Of a DNA stretch of 64,000 nt, positions 37,226 through 50,564 are shown piece after piece (the stretch's first letter is position 1; the number at the start of each line of letters is the position of its first letter). Origin of the DNA: Luscinia megarhynchos (taxonomy: Eukaryota; Chordata; Aves; Passeriformes; Turdidae); contig CM067566.1 in assembly GCA_034336665.1 (NCBI GenBank), positions 16,040,330-16,104,329 on the forward strand, given 5' to 3'. Position numbers and translations under genes: made by a program. The notes beneath the pieces are model-generated. The model was not told the origin of the DNA. It saw only the letters and a program-made list of their open reading frames with translations, and did not search any database.

Positions 37226-38075
37226 AGGACCCCATAACTTTTTATAGCTAGTGCAGTGCAGGGTCTGCTCCATAAAGCATGACTCAGTTTAGAACCAGAT
37301 TTTGTCATATCATCTTTGTTACGTCACAATCTTCACTTCTCTGAATGAGTGTCCTTCTACCCTATGCATTATTAACTGACAATATTTTAAAATCCAAAAT
37401 CACTAATAGGAAAGATGACCACTTGAAGCAAGTTTTAATTACTTTATGGCACCACCTTGAAAGCTCCAACATGAAAATAATTGAAGAGCCAGAGATTAGT
37501 ATTGTTGCCAGTTTTACTTCAGATGAGGTTGTATAAAGAATAGAACAACTTTATACAGATTACAGACAAAAAACAAGTAATGAGTAAACTTTAGGAGTGC
37601 AATGGAAGGAAATAAAACTTATTATTTACTTTACATATTTTCATTTATTTGCTAGTACATTTTCCAGTCTTTCTCCACAGTCTATCTTATAATATAATTT
37701 TACAGTTATTTTCACAAAGAACTGAAAAAAAATGTAAAAAATATGCATGGCTGCAAAACCATCAGGCAATAGTAGAGTAATTCACTAAGAAGTTATATAT
37801 CAGAAATGACTACTCTTTGACTATTTTTCAATGACTAATTTTAAGCTGAGATTTATTTTAAACCAAATCTCTTGCAATTTTAGACTTCATATTAGTTGTA
37901 ATACTTCAAAAATTATGTCAAAAATATGATGTTAAGTAACAAGAAATCAAAATATTTCCACTTAATAGATACATGCTAATTTTTTTTAATATCGAAATGA
38001 CATTGTCTCTGGATTTGCAGTACCATTTACAAAAACATCACTTATAAACTGAAGAAAATTTCATCTCATACTTTA

Positions 38076-38225
38076 CAGAGTCACAGAGTCACAGAATAGT
38101 TTGGTTTATATGGGACCTTTAAATATTATCTGTTTCAACACCCTGCAGTGAGCAGGGACATCTTCAACTAGGTCAGGTTGCTCAGAGGCCCCTTAAACCT
38201 GATCTTGAACATTTCCAGGCTGCTG
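38076..38225 (-). mobile_element. CR1 LINE 3' end, antisense
   Basis: It starts with two GTCACAGA-type copies of the CR1 terminal octamer. Next comes a diverged match to the 'ggttggaagggacctttaaagatcat' region, followed by GCAGTGAGCAGGGACATCTTCAACTAG, GTCAGGTTGCTCAGAGGCCCC and CCTGATCTTGAACATTTCCAGG, in the order expected for an avian CR1 tail read antisense. The sequence to about 38450 may be further CR1 or unrelated; I could not follow the consensus beyond 38225. Truncated and non-coding. Confidence 0.85.
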
Positions 38226-40272
38226 CAGCAAGGACAGGGCACCACTTGTTCTGCCTGGATGAGGCAGGAAAGCAAGGGTAGCTAAACATGACTACCACTC
38301 TCCTGAGTGACACTTGCAAATATCTCAGACTCATGTTCCACCTGAACTGAGTTTGTGGGGCATCACAGAGCTGTTCAGAAATCCTGGGTTCTGCCATCTG
38401 CAGCCGTTTGCAGGGACCCTTAAAAAACTTGAATGAAAAGGAAAACCCCATTGCACCTAGACAGAAAACCTCTATTAGTGTCAGAGTTGGATAAATTAGC
38501 TCATACTCTTTGTCTTAGACTTGCTGCCACTCTCCAGGCTGTAAGAAAACACATGAAATAGATTTTGCTCAACTGTTTAGCCCTTGTGATATTAAAGATT
38601 GACAGAAAGTAGTATTTCTGGTGTCCAACTTAAAAGCAACATAGTTGGAGAGGAGAGTCACAAACTTAAGAGAATTATGATGGTTTGGCTGTATTTTAAT
38701 ACAGTAAAATTGTACATTATACCAAATAACACAAGAATTGTATTATTTTATTGAAATGACTTGTCTAATCATACCTCATACTCTGACTATGATGTGAATA
38801 GTTGCAATTTACTATAAAGGAAGGAATCCTTCTCTAATATAAATTAGTGGGTATGAGTAAGAAACACATTCTAAAAATAATTTTTATTCTTCCATGAGAA
38901 GAATCCAAATCTTCACCTTACGAAAAGCAACATGAAAAATAGAAGGTAGAAAAATAAATATGTTTTATATAATTGACATTTTTGAACATAATTCATTGTG
39001 CTAATATTTTTTAAAAATCAGTTGTTTTCCTTAAGGGGAGCATCTTTGAAGAACACAGGGTCTGCACACCTCTGTAGTTTGCAAGTCCATCTGACAGAAT
39101 ACATCAAGAGTTGCAGCTCCAGTCCCTGATTTGAATTGCCAAATACTTAATATTTCCTATTGTGCTGACCCCATCTTTGAATAATCAGATGCAAAACATC
39201 TCAGTTCCTTTGTGTCCATTGCTTTGTGACTTCTTAAGTCAGGCAAAATGTGCAAAACAGAAGCATGTAAAGGAAAACTCTACTATTCATGTTCAGGCAC
39301 CTGAAGAGGTGGACTGATTTCTCAGCACCATCCAATATCTGTAGAAAGCATATCAGTTTGTTTTAATTTCTAGTTAATAAGTGAACATGAAACAGGAAAA
39401 TTTTGATACAGAATGATTAGCAATTTTATTCACTTTATACACAATGTAGACTTTCTTGCTGTCCTGCTGGTTTCATTTTAGTCCTAAATCTGTTTCATGG
39501 ATTTTATGTTACGAGTGAACAAGTTATTCCTCTAAAGTTAAAGCTGACATTTTTGGCTAGCCTTTTCCCATGGTTTCCCTTGTTGTTCTGCCAATGTTCC
39601 AAAGCTCAGCACTAAAAGACTTACCCCATAAAAGCCGTGGTGACATTAAAAGAAACCCTCAGAACATCCTTATTTATTTTCTAGTGTTATCTTGATGCAT
39701 AAACAATTAGATGGTCTCCACATATTTATTTTCAATATTGTCCTTTCCCACTGAGGTCTCGTGCCAAGCATTAGGTGGGTGACTTGACTGGAAAAGTGAC
39801 CCAAAACTTTCTGCTTATTAGCTACTGCAAGGCAACTTGCAACAGGTAAGAGCCCTAGCTGTAAACTGCTAAAAAGAATTGCGTGTCTGAAAGCCTAGCA
39901 CTCTCAAACTTCAGGTGTACAATTGTTTCTCATACATGTACTTAGAGAAGTTCAAACACTTCATTATCTTTTATGAACCCAATACACACCATCAGGCAAG
40001 AGGACTCACTTTTTGATCTGGAGTGAGATTTCAGGAATATGGTGATATCCATCCACTGCTTTGTCATGCTTTGGAGATTCAGGAATGTTTATATCCCTGC
40101 TGTTTCCTCTTAAATCACACGTGAGCTGTGAGCAATCCAAGTAATGGCTCTCATCTAGATTTCTCACATTAAAGGGACTCCTTAGATTTCAAATCCATCA
40201 GCAAAGGATATTTTTTTTCTTTGTATAGTGACTAGAGATAAAAGAATCAGGGATACATCCATGCTAGAGGTA
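38226..40272. other. DNA without a supported gene
   Basis: The 89-codon minus-strand frame at 38182-38451 partly overlaps the CR1 tail and is not a gene. No other structure is seen. Confidence 0.6.
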
Positions 40273-40299
40273 AATGGTAATAACCTGGTTATTACCATT
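40273..40299. other. Perfect 27-nt hairpin palindrome
   Basis: AATGGTAATAACC, a single T, then GGTTATTACCATT. All 13 pairs are perfect. AAATGGT words flank both sides. Such sequences can extrude as cruciforms and are often made by replication template switching. Confidence 0.92.
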
Positions 40300-43200
40300 A
40301 AATGGTCTTCCCCTTATTTCACAGAGGGAAAAAGAACAGTGCATATATATATATAGCAGACAGTTGAGCTCTGGAAAACTCAGGTTGCTGTGATTGGGAT
40401 GCAAACACAAAAGAAACCTTCTGTTGATCACTGTATGATGAATGTGCAAAGGTTCAGTGGTTTCAGCTCCTGCACTATTAGTTTGGCTCTTTATACACTC
40501 ACTTTGGCTGTGAGTAGATCAGCCTGGGAGTCCTGGTGCTGCAGGAATGAGGCTGCACTTGACTGGAGAAGAAGTACCAAATAAGAGAAGGTGCCCAAGA
40601 AAGAGATACCATATTTTCATTATTTTTTTTAGTCCAGATTTATACACCAAAAACAATTTTGAGAACATATACTCTCTTTTGATATCTTTTATTCGAAATT
40701 GAGACAGTAGTTATCTATAGAGGATGCAGAACTGAAGCATCTTCATGGGTGTACTCTTTTGGGAAAAAAAAAATGGAGGTTTTTGAAGGGCAGCTCGTGC
40801 TAGGTTGTTTTTCTCATATCATGAGGTAAATAATTTATTCATCTCGTTATCATAATAACACTTTTCTGAACATGCTCAGGTTCGAATCTGCATTTGTTAA
40901 GTAGCATCTACTGCCACTACCCACAGAAATCCAGTTGAGGAATCACTACTATTTTATGGTATTTCAGAAGGCATCCTTGCAAAGATTAAAATACCATAAA
41001 TTTTTTTTTTTCAGAAACTTCCGGTTACAAATAGTCTTATAATCAATTCATATTGTCAAATACTCATCCCTATGGTCATTTGATAAGATCTTTCACATTT
41101 TTGCATGTGCTTCATATATCTAGAACATTAAGAAAGTAGCTTGCATATTTCAGAGAGAAAAGCTCGATTTTCAGAATAGGAAGATAATAAGCAATTAGTA
41201 TGTAATGTAAAAGAGTATAATTTCTTTATTTGTAAAGAAACTAAATCAAGATCTAGTTCTGTGTATTCTATGGATTTGCTATGACTTTATAAAAATGTTA
41301 CTGAAGCTAAAACTGAAATCAGAGTTTTATTCACATGAAACATATCCAGAGATCAAAAACATGCATTATACCAGATTTCTTACAAGAATTTGCTTTTTTA
41401 TTTTTTCTCTACAATTCAAATAATTTACGATTCAGTTAGTGTAATTAGTTCTTTTCAAAAATCTGAGGGTTTTTATCAGCTGTTTACACAGTGGCCTTAT
41501 CCTGTCATTTTGTGATTAATTTGTTCACTTACTCTTCTTTGAAAAATTAAGATGTCTAATCAAAATGTTCCTTATCTATTTTCTAATTTGTTAAAATTTC
41601 TCATCAATCTCCACATCTTGCAAGGCAGGAAATAATGTCCATCATGAAAGCAAACCACAGAATATACTTTTGAAAGAAGAAATTAATAAACTGACTTAAT
41701 TTAAAAAAATAGTACAACTAACTGACAATTTAAAGATCAACACACTGACATCTGGTTTTAATCTTAACACATCCATCACCTACATTTGCAAATCAGTTAA
41801 AAACCTCACAAATCACCACTCCATGAGGAAGACCTTTTTAGTTTGATAATCCATAAATAATACTCTATTAATCCATTTTGTTTTAATTCTGTAAGCTATA
41901 CATATTCAGAAACATCCAAATTCACACACGTGTAAAAACATGTAAAAAAGAAAAGCAATCTTTAATTGGGTAATGAGTAACAGACTTATTTACTAATTGG
42001 GTGTATTATAGAAGTGTGTTCACACTGCTGCACTGTACTTAAAGTGCTTGCCAGTGATGCCAGCAGAAGCCCACTGACCTAAGAGCTCACTAATATGTGA
42101 TTGTGCAGCTACAGAACAGACAGTAACTCTGATTTGAAAATTACCATTTGTTGTAATTAGACAGCAATGCAGTCTAATTGCTTCAGATATTTTGTGCATT
42201 TTGTTAAAACAAAGGAGAGATGATTATTACACTCTACTAAGCTTGAAAAAGAGGATATTTACACAAAAAGAAAAGCATAGCTGGCTAATACTTAAAAAAG
42301 GTTTCCTTTACTGTTCCAGCAGAAAATTGATTTGCAATGAGAGTTCTGCTGCTATTCCAGTTACATTTCTTTGTTTGATTTTCCAGTAAAATGGAAGGTA
42401 ACACAACTGACTATAATTTCACCAGTATAGATATATATGTTTTGGGCTTTATCTGTCATATATTTGGGCTGTTTTCTTGGATCACAGGTATCTTGTCTGC
42501 ACATTTTTGGGGGTGTTACTGATGTTAGATATCACCAAAAGAGGAAGGTTAGAAGAACTAGCTTGTTAGTGATAACAGCCTGACTCTGGGAATAATCCAC
42601 TCTTCAATTTTCATCTTGTGCAGCATCAAGGAGGACACGGTATTTGAATTTGTCTGGTTTTCCATTTCCAGCAAGAGATGTAGATGCCTTTAAAGGTATA
42701 AACATTTCTTGGACTTTTACTGAAAAATTGGAATATGAAAATGTCATAAATATAAATATTTTTCAGACTAGACAACATTAGATAACTAATTTTTCTGTCT
42801 TTAGAGGTATGATGAATTACATAAACAAAGTTGTGAGGGAAAATAATTTATTATTCAGAAGAAAACGTGTGAAAAAGTAGTTTCAGAGCATGCCTAGGTT
42901 TTTGAGGACTGCTTAGTTTACTGGGAAACCTGCATGACAGAGTTAAGGAATTGAGGGCCATATACATTTGCATATCATTCTTCCAAACAGGCCAAAAGAC
43001 TTCTCAAAAGCCAGTTTAGATCAGATATGATTAATGAGACAACTTGTTGAAAATATGTACATAATTTACATTTGTCATTTACACTTTAGAATAAGTAAAG
43101 GACTCTGGCCAGTGTACCTTCAGCAAATTATGTCCTACTGTCAGAATTCAAGTATCACTCTAGTGTCCAAACAAAGTTATTTGGTTCAACATGTTACCCC

Positions 43201-43644
43201 TTCCTGCAGAGGTTGTGTTCTGCCCTTAGTTCTATTTTGTACACAAGGGGTGTTACAGCTGGGATATTAGACCTTCACCTTGTCTCTAATGTCAAAATAA
43301 ATACTCAAGTTTCATCATTTATTTAAATAGAAAGTTATTATTGTCAGTTAGTGCCTGTGTCTCTTCCTGGAAACATATATAATCTGCCAGCAATTCTTAA
43401 GACAAAACTTCAGGTTTTGGTCACTTAAAAGATTAAAAAACCAACTGCAAAGCCCTTTGTGCATTTAATCCTTTTTTTTTCCTCCTTCTATTTCTAGTAA
43501 CATCTGTGGGTGTATAAGACCTGTAAATCAACATGCTGATGTAGCATGGTTCAGTGTTTTCCTGCTTTTCTGAAATAACAGTGATATAATTTAAAGTGTC
43601 ACCGTTAATCCACATTAAGCAGCTCGGCACCCTTTCCATTCTTA
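40300..43644. other. AT-rich DNA without a supported gene
   Basis: No coding gene is supported. A short (AT)n lies at 40343-40355 and a conserved-element-like patch at 42030-42190. Remaining frames are below 80 codons and match nothing that I know. Confidence 0.62.
42030..42190. promoter_or_regulatory. Candidate conserved element with an inverted homeodomain-like pair
   Basis: AATTAGAC (42155-42162) and GTCTAATT (42172-42179) form a perfect inverted repeat around nine bases, placing two homeodomain-type AATTA/TAATT cores head to head. The surrounding 150 bp is repeat-free and compositionally balanced. The inverted pair is seen directly; enhancer function is inference. Confidence 0.25.
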
Positions 43645-43765
43645 ACTACAGGAGAACAGACCAAAAGTCCATCAGTCTGGCACCTTGCCACTGTGAGCAG
43701 CCCCTAACAATGGCTTCAAAGGATGGTGTGAAATCCTCAGAGTGAACCTTGCTCCACAGACTGTT
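43645..43765 (-). mobile_element. Very old CR1-like relic, antisense
   Basis: ACAGGAGAACAGACCAAAAG, TCCATCAGTCTGGCACC, GCCACTGTGAGCAGCCCC and GGCTTCAAAGGATGGTGTGA follow the layout of an old amniote CR1-type repeat as I remember it. The fragment is strongly diverged, with loose boundaries and no coding content. Confidence 0.45.
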
Positions 43766-46700
43766 TCATGAAGGGGATGAGAAGACAGAAATTCTGTTTC
43801 AGTCCATGTGGCAACTGTTTTATCTCCTAAATCTCTCGATTGAAGATACTCTGACTTTAAGTCTTCTGAATTTAATGCACTTGTGTTATCTATACCTGTA
43901 AAATAACTATCAAGCTAATATTTAATAATACCATTACAGGAGGGCACCTTCACACTCTAGTAAAAGCAGCACCCATTCAGACAGAATTGCTACAGGATCT
44001 CATTTTACTTATTTCATAGAGGATAACTCAAGGATTTCAGATAGTTCCTGAAAACTACATTTCTGACAAACAGCATGCAACATTTCATTATAAAATACAC
44101 TCACACCATCGCAAACCCAGCAACCACTCAAAGACATCCAGCATTTATTACTTCCCACCTTTACATTTTGCAAGGGACACCAGAGGGTTAAAAACAAAAT
44201 TTTAAAAAAATTAAATTGCTTTTGAGCTAAGCACTTGTATGCCAAGTCTCAGCATGGAAGGAATTTTAGCTGCTGAGCAACCTCATACAATAGTGCTTTA
44301 GAATAGAAATGCCAAAGAACAGACCCTTAACTACAGTATTGTAGCTCTGGTATGGGTGCCACTGTGATGAAAGTACTCTGATATAAAAGTGTCTGCCATG
44401 AAAATAAAGACAGAGAGACGGCTTTGTAGGTGGAACTTGGGTTCTTTTATGTAAAGACTGACCCAGGCAGTCAGAAGGGGAGAGTATGAGGGCAAGGACC
44501 ACATTATGTGGGCACGTAGCTGCCTGAGTGGAGAGTCAGGGAAAGAGTGTTGTGCAAAAAGGGAATTATTCTAGTATCATTTCCCACACCTGTGGTAACA
44601 TTAATGATTTTTTTACAGCTTTTCTGTTTGTTTGTTTTATTGTTGTGTTTTGGGATTGGGTTGTTGTGAGTTTTTTGCCTAAGATGAGAATAAGGTTATC
44701 TGCATTGTTTTAAAACTTCTAAAGCTTCATGCAAAATCTTCAGTGTAGTAGTTTTAGAAATAATATAGGTCTTAGCCTAGTAAAAAAACACTGAAAAGCA
44801 TGATGATTTAATAAAGACTAGTCCTTTGTCCTTGAGCAGTGCAGATGATGTCACATTGGCCTCATGAATGTATGTAGAATTACCTAGTTACAAAAACTTA
44901 TGTGGAAATACTTGTGGCTCTCATGGAAAAGAGAGGTTTTAAGAAGATTACAGACCTTATGAAGAGAAACTTCAGATGTTAGATAAAACAGTGACTTTAA
45001 AGAGAAAGACATTAGGATTAGCTGAACCACTTATTTTAAATTTTTTTAGATGAGATTTGCTTAGTTAAAAAGCACAAATTTAAAGGGGAAGAAACAGCAA
45101 CCACTAAAGTACTGCTCTGTTCTATTTAGCAGAGAAATCATGGTAGCATTTGAATTATTAATGAATATTTCAATTTTACATATTCTGGTTTACATATAAA
45201 ACCTTTTCTTTTTTAATATCTCGTATAAGATAAACTAACTAAATTACCAAAGTAGTTATGGTATTCCTTGGAAAACCTCTGTTGAGATACTGGAAAAAAA
45301 AGAAATTGTGTTAGTCAAATTTTCTGGTATTTCTAAGGGGAAAGAGAGTGAAAATTCTTACTAAGAGTTTAAGAACTTTTTAAAAAGAAATTCATACCAA
45401 CTGCTGAATATTTCTTTTTGTTGTTTTTGCCAGTTTTGTCACTCAGTGCAAGCCAACTTCCTACGAATTCTGAAAAATTATTTGCATCAATGTGCGCTGT
45501 ACTGCCAAAGAACACTGAACCTATAAAACATCATCTGTGATTATTTATGAATACATGAATGTACTTCATTTTTATGGGGCTTGGTACAGTATGGCTTTGA
45601 AATAGAAGGCTCATGCCTGAATTAATGCAAATAAATGAGAATTCATGCAATTACTGACTGCTGATAGTTCCTCTCTAGCAACACCAGGAATTATATGAAT
45701 ATTTTGCTTGTCTTGTGTAAGAACTAGAAGCTAATATTGTAGGTTAGAAATTATTCAACATATGTAGGCTAAAGGCTAGACAATATTTTATCTTTGACAA
45801 CTTCTTTTCCCTCCCAGTCTTTATCTTACAAAAATTATATTATCTGATTTTGTTTCATTTCCTGACACTCTTTTAGAACCAGGAGATATTTAGGTTCATC
45901 TAGAGTGTCAATATTTGAACCAGCAGTGTGTCCTCTGGCAGGAAATGTCTATATATTAGCCACTTTAATTTTACTGGGTGGAGTCTTTATTTTGCCACTT
46001 GAGGGCATCCTGTCATAATGTTCCATTATAAAGACTCAGATCTAAATTTTCATTAAAATAATGGATTTCTGTCAAAACAGTGGTATTTTTCAAAAGTGGT
46101 GATCAAATATTTGAAACGATAATTTGCCACACTAAATAGCCATTTCCATAGATCAAAGTGGCTTCTGCTTCAGGAAATGCTAAGTCAACAAAGAAGGATA
46201 AGTACCACAGATGCAAGTAGATAGAATTTGCCTGGCAAGCACCAATGTAGAGTTCACAGATATGTAGAAGCTTTGGCAAAATTCAGTTACAAAAGTTAGA
46301 CATTTGGACCCATGCTTGCATGCGCAGAGAAGTGGATTTACCTCTTTTTATTGATAAATCATGTATATCTCAACTTTAGTGAGATTGATGGCAAGAGTTT
46401 CAAACTAGAAAAGACAGCAAGCTGAGACAATGCAATATAAGAAATTACTGTGGTTACATCAATTATTCTGTACTTTGGAAAGTGTAGATGTATGACAATT
46501 ACACATAAAACGCCAACTCTCAGATGTTTGAAGATACAACCATGTTTTGAACAAATTCTACAGTGGCTATCACATGCAGAACATATCATCTATTGTTCTA
46601 CTAATCAGTAATATTATAATTGTATCATTGTGTACATTTATACAAAAAGCATCACAGCAAATTTTTTACTCTTTTCTTTCTTAATTTTTTTGCTCACCTA

Positions 46701-48510
46701 TGTAAAGGAATCCATTGTAACATAAAAGGTTTTGCACAAAGCTTTCAGTTCTTTATAACTTTATTATATTTGACTTTGATGCTCTCATACCACATTTACT
46801 TTATGCTGGGCTAGAAATTTTGAAACTTAGGGTCACACAAGTTGCAGTCACCAGGGGTAACAAATCCCAGCTATGAATTTACTAGCCTTGGTGGTAAAGC
46901 AATGGAACATACCACATTTATTTTTCCTCTCCTCAACAGCTTCCTCCATACTGAATAAGGTGCACTGATTATGAGCTGTGTCAATGTAAGATTTCCTTTT
47001 TCCATACTTGGCTTTCTGTCAGCCTTTTTTCTCTTCCACCTTATAACTTTTCTCCACCTAGTTCAGAAACCACATGCTGTCCCTTTATTAACCTGCCATT
47101 TAATCAGCCCTTCTCACTAAGCCCATAAACACAACCCTCACAATAAAACTTTATGTGCAAGAAATGTGCTTCTATTTAACAGCCAGTTTAACCTCTCCAG
47201 TCTTTCGTTTTTCTTTTTCCCTTCAAACAATACTCACATGGGGAAAGAGACTCATTCACACTCTTTTCCACATGTTCCCTTCATTTCTAATCACAGTGCT
47301 CAACTGACTGAAGTCCTCCCAAAGAGGATCTCAGACTGCTGTTTTATTCTGTATCCTTCAAACCACCCAACTTTTTCCCAGTCTCCCCATTAAAACCCTG
47401 ACCAACAGCTGTAGATTGGCTGCTCTCTTTCGCTGTGGTCTGTTCCATATTTCTTGTGTTCCTGTAGAAAAAGGATTTGGGAGAGCTGCCACCTTCAGTT
47501 TTCCATGCAAGAGAGGTCACCACAGTGTTGCAATTGCAGGTGTGAGGATAAGCCATTGTCAAATTCCCATTTTTCCACTGTGTAAGGCCTCTGACCTCCA
47601 CACTCTGCTGGGGTGTGGAAGGGGGCTTTCAGCTCCATCACCCAACTGCATCATGTCATTGGCCAGCTTCATCCTAATGTGATCCTGTCCTTTGTCCTCA
47701 CTGTGGAACACAGGGTGCAAATGAAGTTATGGAGTTTCAAGTTGACACCTATTATTTAGATTTGGCCTTGCCATCCATTTCTTTAGCCTCTTCTCCCATG
47801 AGGTCGTCCACAGAGTCTAGTTCTTTCTTAAGACAAACACATGCCCAGAGACGTGTGGCATTTCCTAGTGAATTCTTGCACTTTCAAAAACGGTATCCTT
47901 AAAATTTCATCCTAGCATTGCTCATATGAAAGCAAGCTGACATGTCAATTCATCAGGGGCAGCCTCTTGATGGTGCAGCCACTACAGCATCACCATCAGG
48001 GCAAGAAGGTTGTAGAATCACCTCAGCAACGCCTTGCAGACTGCTCACCCTCTTTTCATTGCTCTTCCCCAGGCATCTCTCACTGCTTAGCATAGGCGAG
48101 ATGAATATTCAGTATGACCTCATACAGTTACTTTGTATAAAGCAGAGATTTGCGAAAACCCCACAAACTATGCAGACATAACTCCCCTGATGAACCAAAA
48201 GAAAAATCACTTTATCTGTTTCAAAACTTCCTAGAAACAGCTATCTATAAAAATGCTGGGTGTGGAAAAGGGAGTTTTTTTTTCTCATGCATTCATCATC
48301 AGGCACGTGGGCAGAGCTTTAATACTGATTTCTTCCTGTTTCACAGATGTCATCTGTAAATTATCAAACACTGGTATTCTTTCTGACTTTAGTAGTGATA
48401 GGCTTATCAACATCTCACAGCAACCCTAATCTATACACAAAAAATACATATTTATTCTTGAGCATCCTGCTAATTACAGAAGGGAAGAACCCTGTACTAT
48501 TTAATGATAT
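43766..48510. other. AT-rich DNA without a supported gene
   Basis: Frames up to 88 codons overlap between strands (for example 47344-47601 minus with 47416-47682 plus). A T/G run lies at 44621-44677. No family was recognised. Confidence 0.62.
44621..44677 (+). repeat. T/G-rich run
   Basis: TTTG, TTGTTG and TTTGGGATTGGG words dominate. It is an imperfect member of the T/G (A/C) class seen elsewhere in the window. Confidence 0.65.
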
Positions 48511-48526
48511 AATAACCTAGGTTATT
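48511..48526. other. Perfect 16-bp palindrome
   Basis: AATAACCTAGGTTATT equals its own reverse complement and is centred on a CCTAGG site. It shares the AATAACC...GGTTATT arms with the palindrome at 40273-40299. Confidence 0.9.
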
Positions 48527-49902
48527 GTAGGCTTCCTGTTGCTTCCTTAGGTTCAGAACTGTGTGATTGTACTGATTGTTGGGTGACACTGTTCTCTACC
48601 TTATTGCCATTGCCTGAAACTGGCACCCAGAATGACTCTGTTCTGTCATGTCCTGGCTCTTCCCTTGGAAATGGGACTGAAGGGTGGAAAGGTTAGTACC
48701 TACTTGAGATCTCTTCCTGCAGAGATTCACCAGTGCACTCCAGAGAGGCCCTTGAGTGGTATAAATTAGTTCAGGAACAAAATGGGCATTTGCCAAATAT
48801 GATATAGTAATGGTTGTTACATATCTTTTCACTCGCTGCTGACATATGACCTCCTCTTAAATTACCACAATGGCCCATAATTAAAGAAAAATAAAATGGC
48901 TAATCAAAAGCAACATATTTGGTTTGCACTGCTGGTCACAGCATGCAGCACTAGGGCTATGCTGTAAATTTCATTCAAAGATGGAAACATCATTGTAGGC
49001 CATGCTTGTATATGTCTGTTGTCTTTACAGATTTTCTTACTTTTATATTTGTCTAAAACCCTAAACAATGACAGGTTTAGAAATGGAATTTTATTAGTCC
49101 ATGGCTATTTATTGATACTAGGTACTAGAGTCTGTTTGTGCAAAAGCAATTCTAACATATTTAATGAAAATATATATTTATATATATTATCTCCTTCTTT
49201 TATTATCCATATAGAAAGAAAAAAATTCTGCAAGACAATCCCTCTTTTTGTGAGTTGGTACTCAAGTCCACACAGACATACAATAAAGTCTTAAGAGGGA
49301 GTGTTCTATATGTTACATTTTAAGCTTGCATTTGTGGAGTGGTTTTGTATGCTGACACATCCCAATTCTACTCATAAAATTATTTATCTAATATTAAAAT
49401 ATATGATTTAAAGTATTGCTTCTTAAAGCAATGACAGCAAAAAAGAGTAAATTTGCACCATCTTTCTTTGCCTATATGACCATTATCTGCTGCATTTTGT
49501 ATTGCTATGTTAATTATGAACTGTTTTGCACTATAGAGTAGAGAGTAGAGTGTTATTCTGTTGACATCAGAAATTGATTAAGAATATTTCTAAATACACT
49601 CATATCTTCTGGAAAACACATATCTTTGAAAAAAATGAATGTGTGCCCTCTGAAAACTTTCCTGGGCAGGGCAACATAACTTGTGAAAACTGTCATAGCA
49701 AGAGGCAGAACCAACTCTTTCTATGCATTTTTCTTTTTATGGTCTCTGCAGATTTCATTAGAGAATGGCATTGAAATGATACATGGTTTTGAAAAGGTTC
49801 ACTTAACTGCAAGGTCATTGATCTGTTGCTCTTCCTTAACATAATACTTTTACTGTTGTTAAATCATATACAAATACAATTTTTATATTCCATGTCAGAA
49901 TT
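48527..49902. other. AT-rich DNA without a supported gene
   Basis: No frame above 91 codons and no recognisable element. Confidence 0.62.
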
Positions 49903-50288
49903 ACAGGATCACAGAACGTGCTGAGTAAGAAGGGACCCAGAAGGATCCTAGAAGTCCAATCCTGGCCCAGCACAGGACAGCCCCAAGAGTCACACCATGG
50001 GTTGGAGAGCATTTTCCATGCTTCTTGAGCTCTGTCAGGCTGGTTCTGTGACTACTTCCCTGGGGAGATTTTTCCAGTGCCCAGACACCCTCTAGGTGAA
50101 GAACCATTTTCTAATATCCAACATAATCCTCCTATGAAACATCTTCAGACCATTTCCTCAGGTCCTGTCCCTGGTACCCACAGAGAAGAGATCAGTGTCT
50201 GCCCCTTCTCTTCTCTTCACAAGGAAATTGTAGACCATGATGAGATCTCCCCTCAGTCTCCTCTTCTGGCTGAACTCTGGCCAAGCAT
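49903..50288 (-). mobile_element. CR1 LINE 3' region, antisense
   Basis: It begins with GGATCACAGAAC, the complement of the CR1 terminal motif. Recognisable blocks follow in order: AGAAGGGACCCAGAAGGAT, CCAGTGCCCAGACACCCTCT, GTGAAGAACCATTTTCTAAT, GGTCCTGTCCCTGG, CACAGAGAAGAGATCAGTGT and GATGAGATCTCCCCTCAGTC. This is the antisense 3' region of a CR1 subfamily. Small differences are spread throughout, and no ORF of the element survives. The 81-codon plus-strand frame across it is a by-product. Confidence 0.9.
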
Positions 50289-50467
50289 ATATTCTCTGTG
50301 TTTGTATATGTGTAACAATTAGCTAAATCCCACCTTTTGATTTCTAGATCTGTCACAGAGCTGGAAACATGAAGAGGGCATGCTTCAGGTACTCCTAAAA
50401 AGAGCTTGTGCTCTGGGATGCCCGTTCTCTAAGGACAAAGCATCTCTTCCATGGCAGAGATAGAGCT

Positions 50468-50490
50468 CTGGTCTCTCACCATGAGACCAG
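50468..50490. other. Perfect 8-bp-arm stem-loop between two CR1 copies
   Basis: CTGGTCTC, a seven-base loop, then GAGACCAG. It lies in the roughly 275-bp spacer between two oppositely oriented CR1 fragments. Role unknown. Confidence 0.6.
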
Positions 50491-50564
50491 GAGTGACCTG
50501 AGGAGATGCATCCCAGAACTGTCCCAGATCCAATGGCTAAGCCTGGGGAAAAAAAGGTTTTGAA

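Larger units (their letters stand above)
33956..38075. other. AT-rich DNA without a supported gene
   Basis: The overlapping frames at 36905-37308 (both strands, up to 101 codons) show no known family. A T14 run lies at 35013-35026 and an A/C run at 37175-37225. Nothing else is recognisable. Confidence 0.62.

Noticed and set aside
36905..37308. Possible exon or retroviral fragment suggested by overlapping frames
   Set aside because: Frames are open on both strands at once, and no motif of reverse transcriptase, protease, integrase, gag or env type is visible.
40879..40888. tRNA B-box-like GGTTCGAATC
   Set aside because: No A box, acceptor stem or cloverleaf can be built around it.
42040..42085. 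miR-17/106-like TAAAGTGCTT word
   Set aside because: The downstream sequence does not pair with it to form a precursor hairpin.
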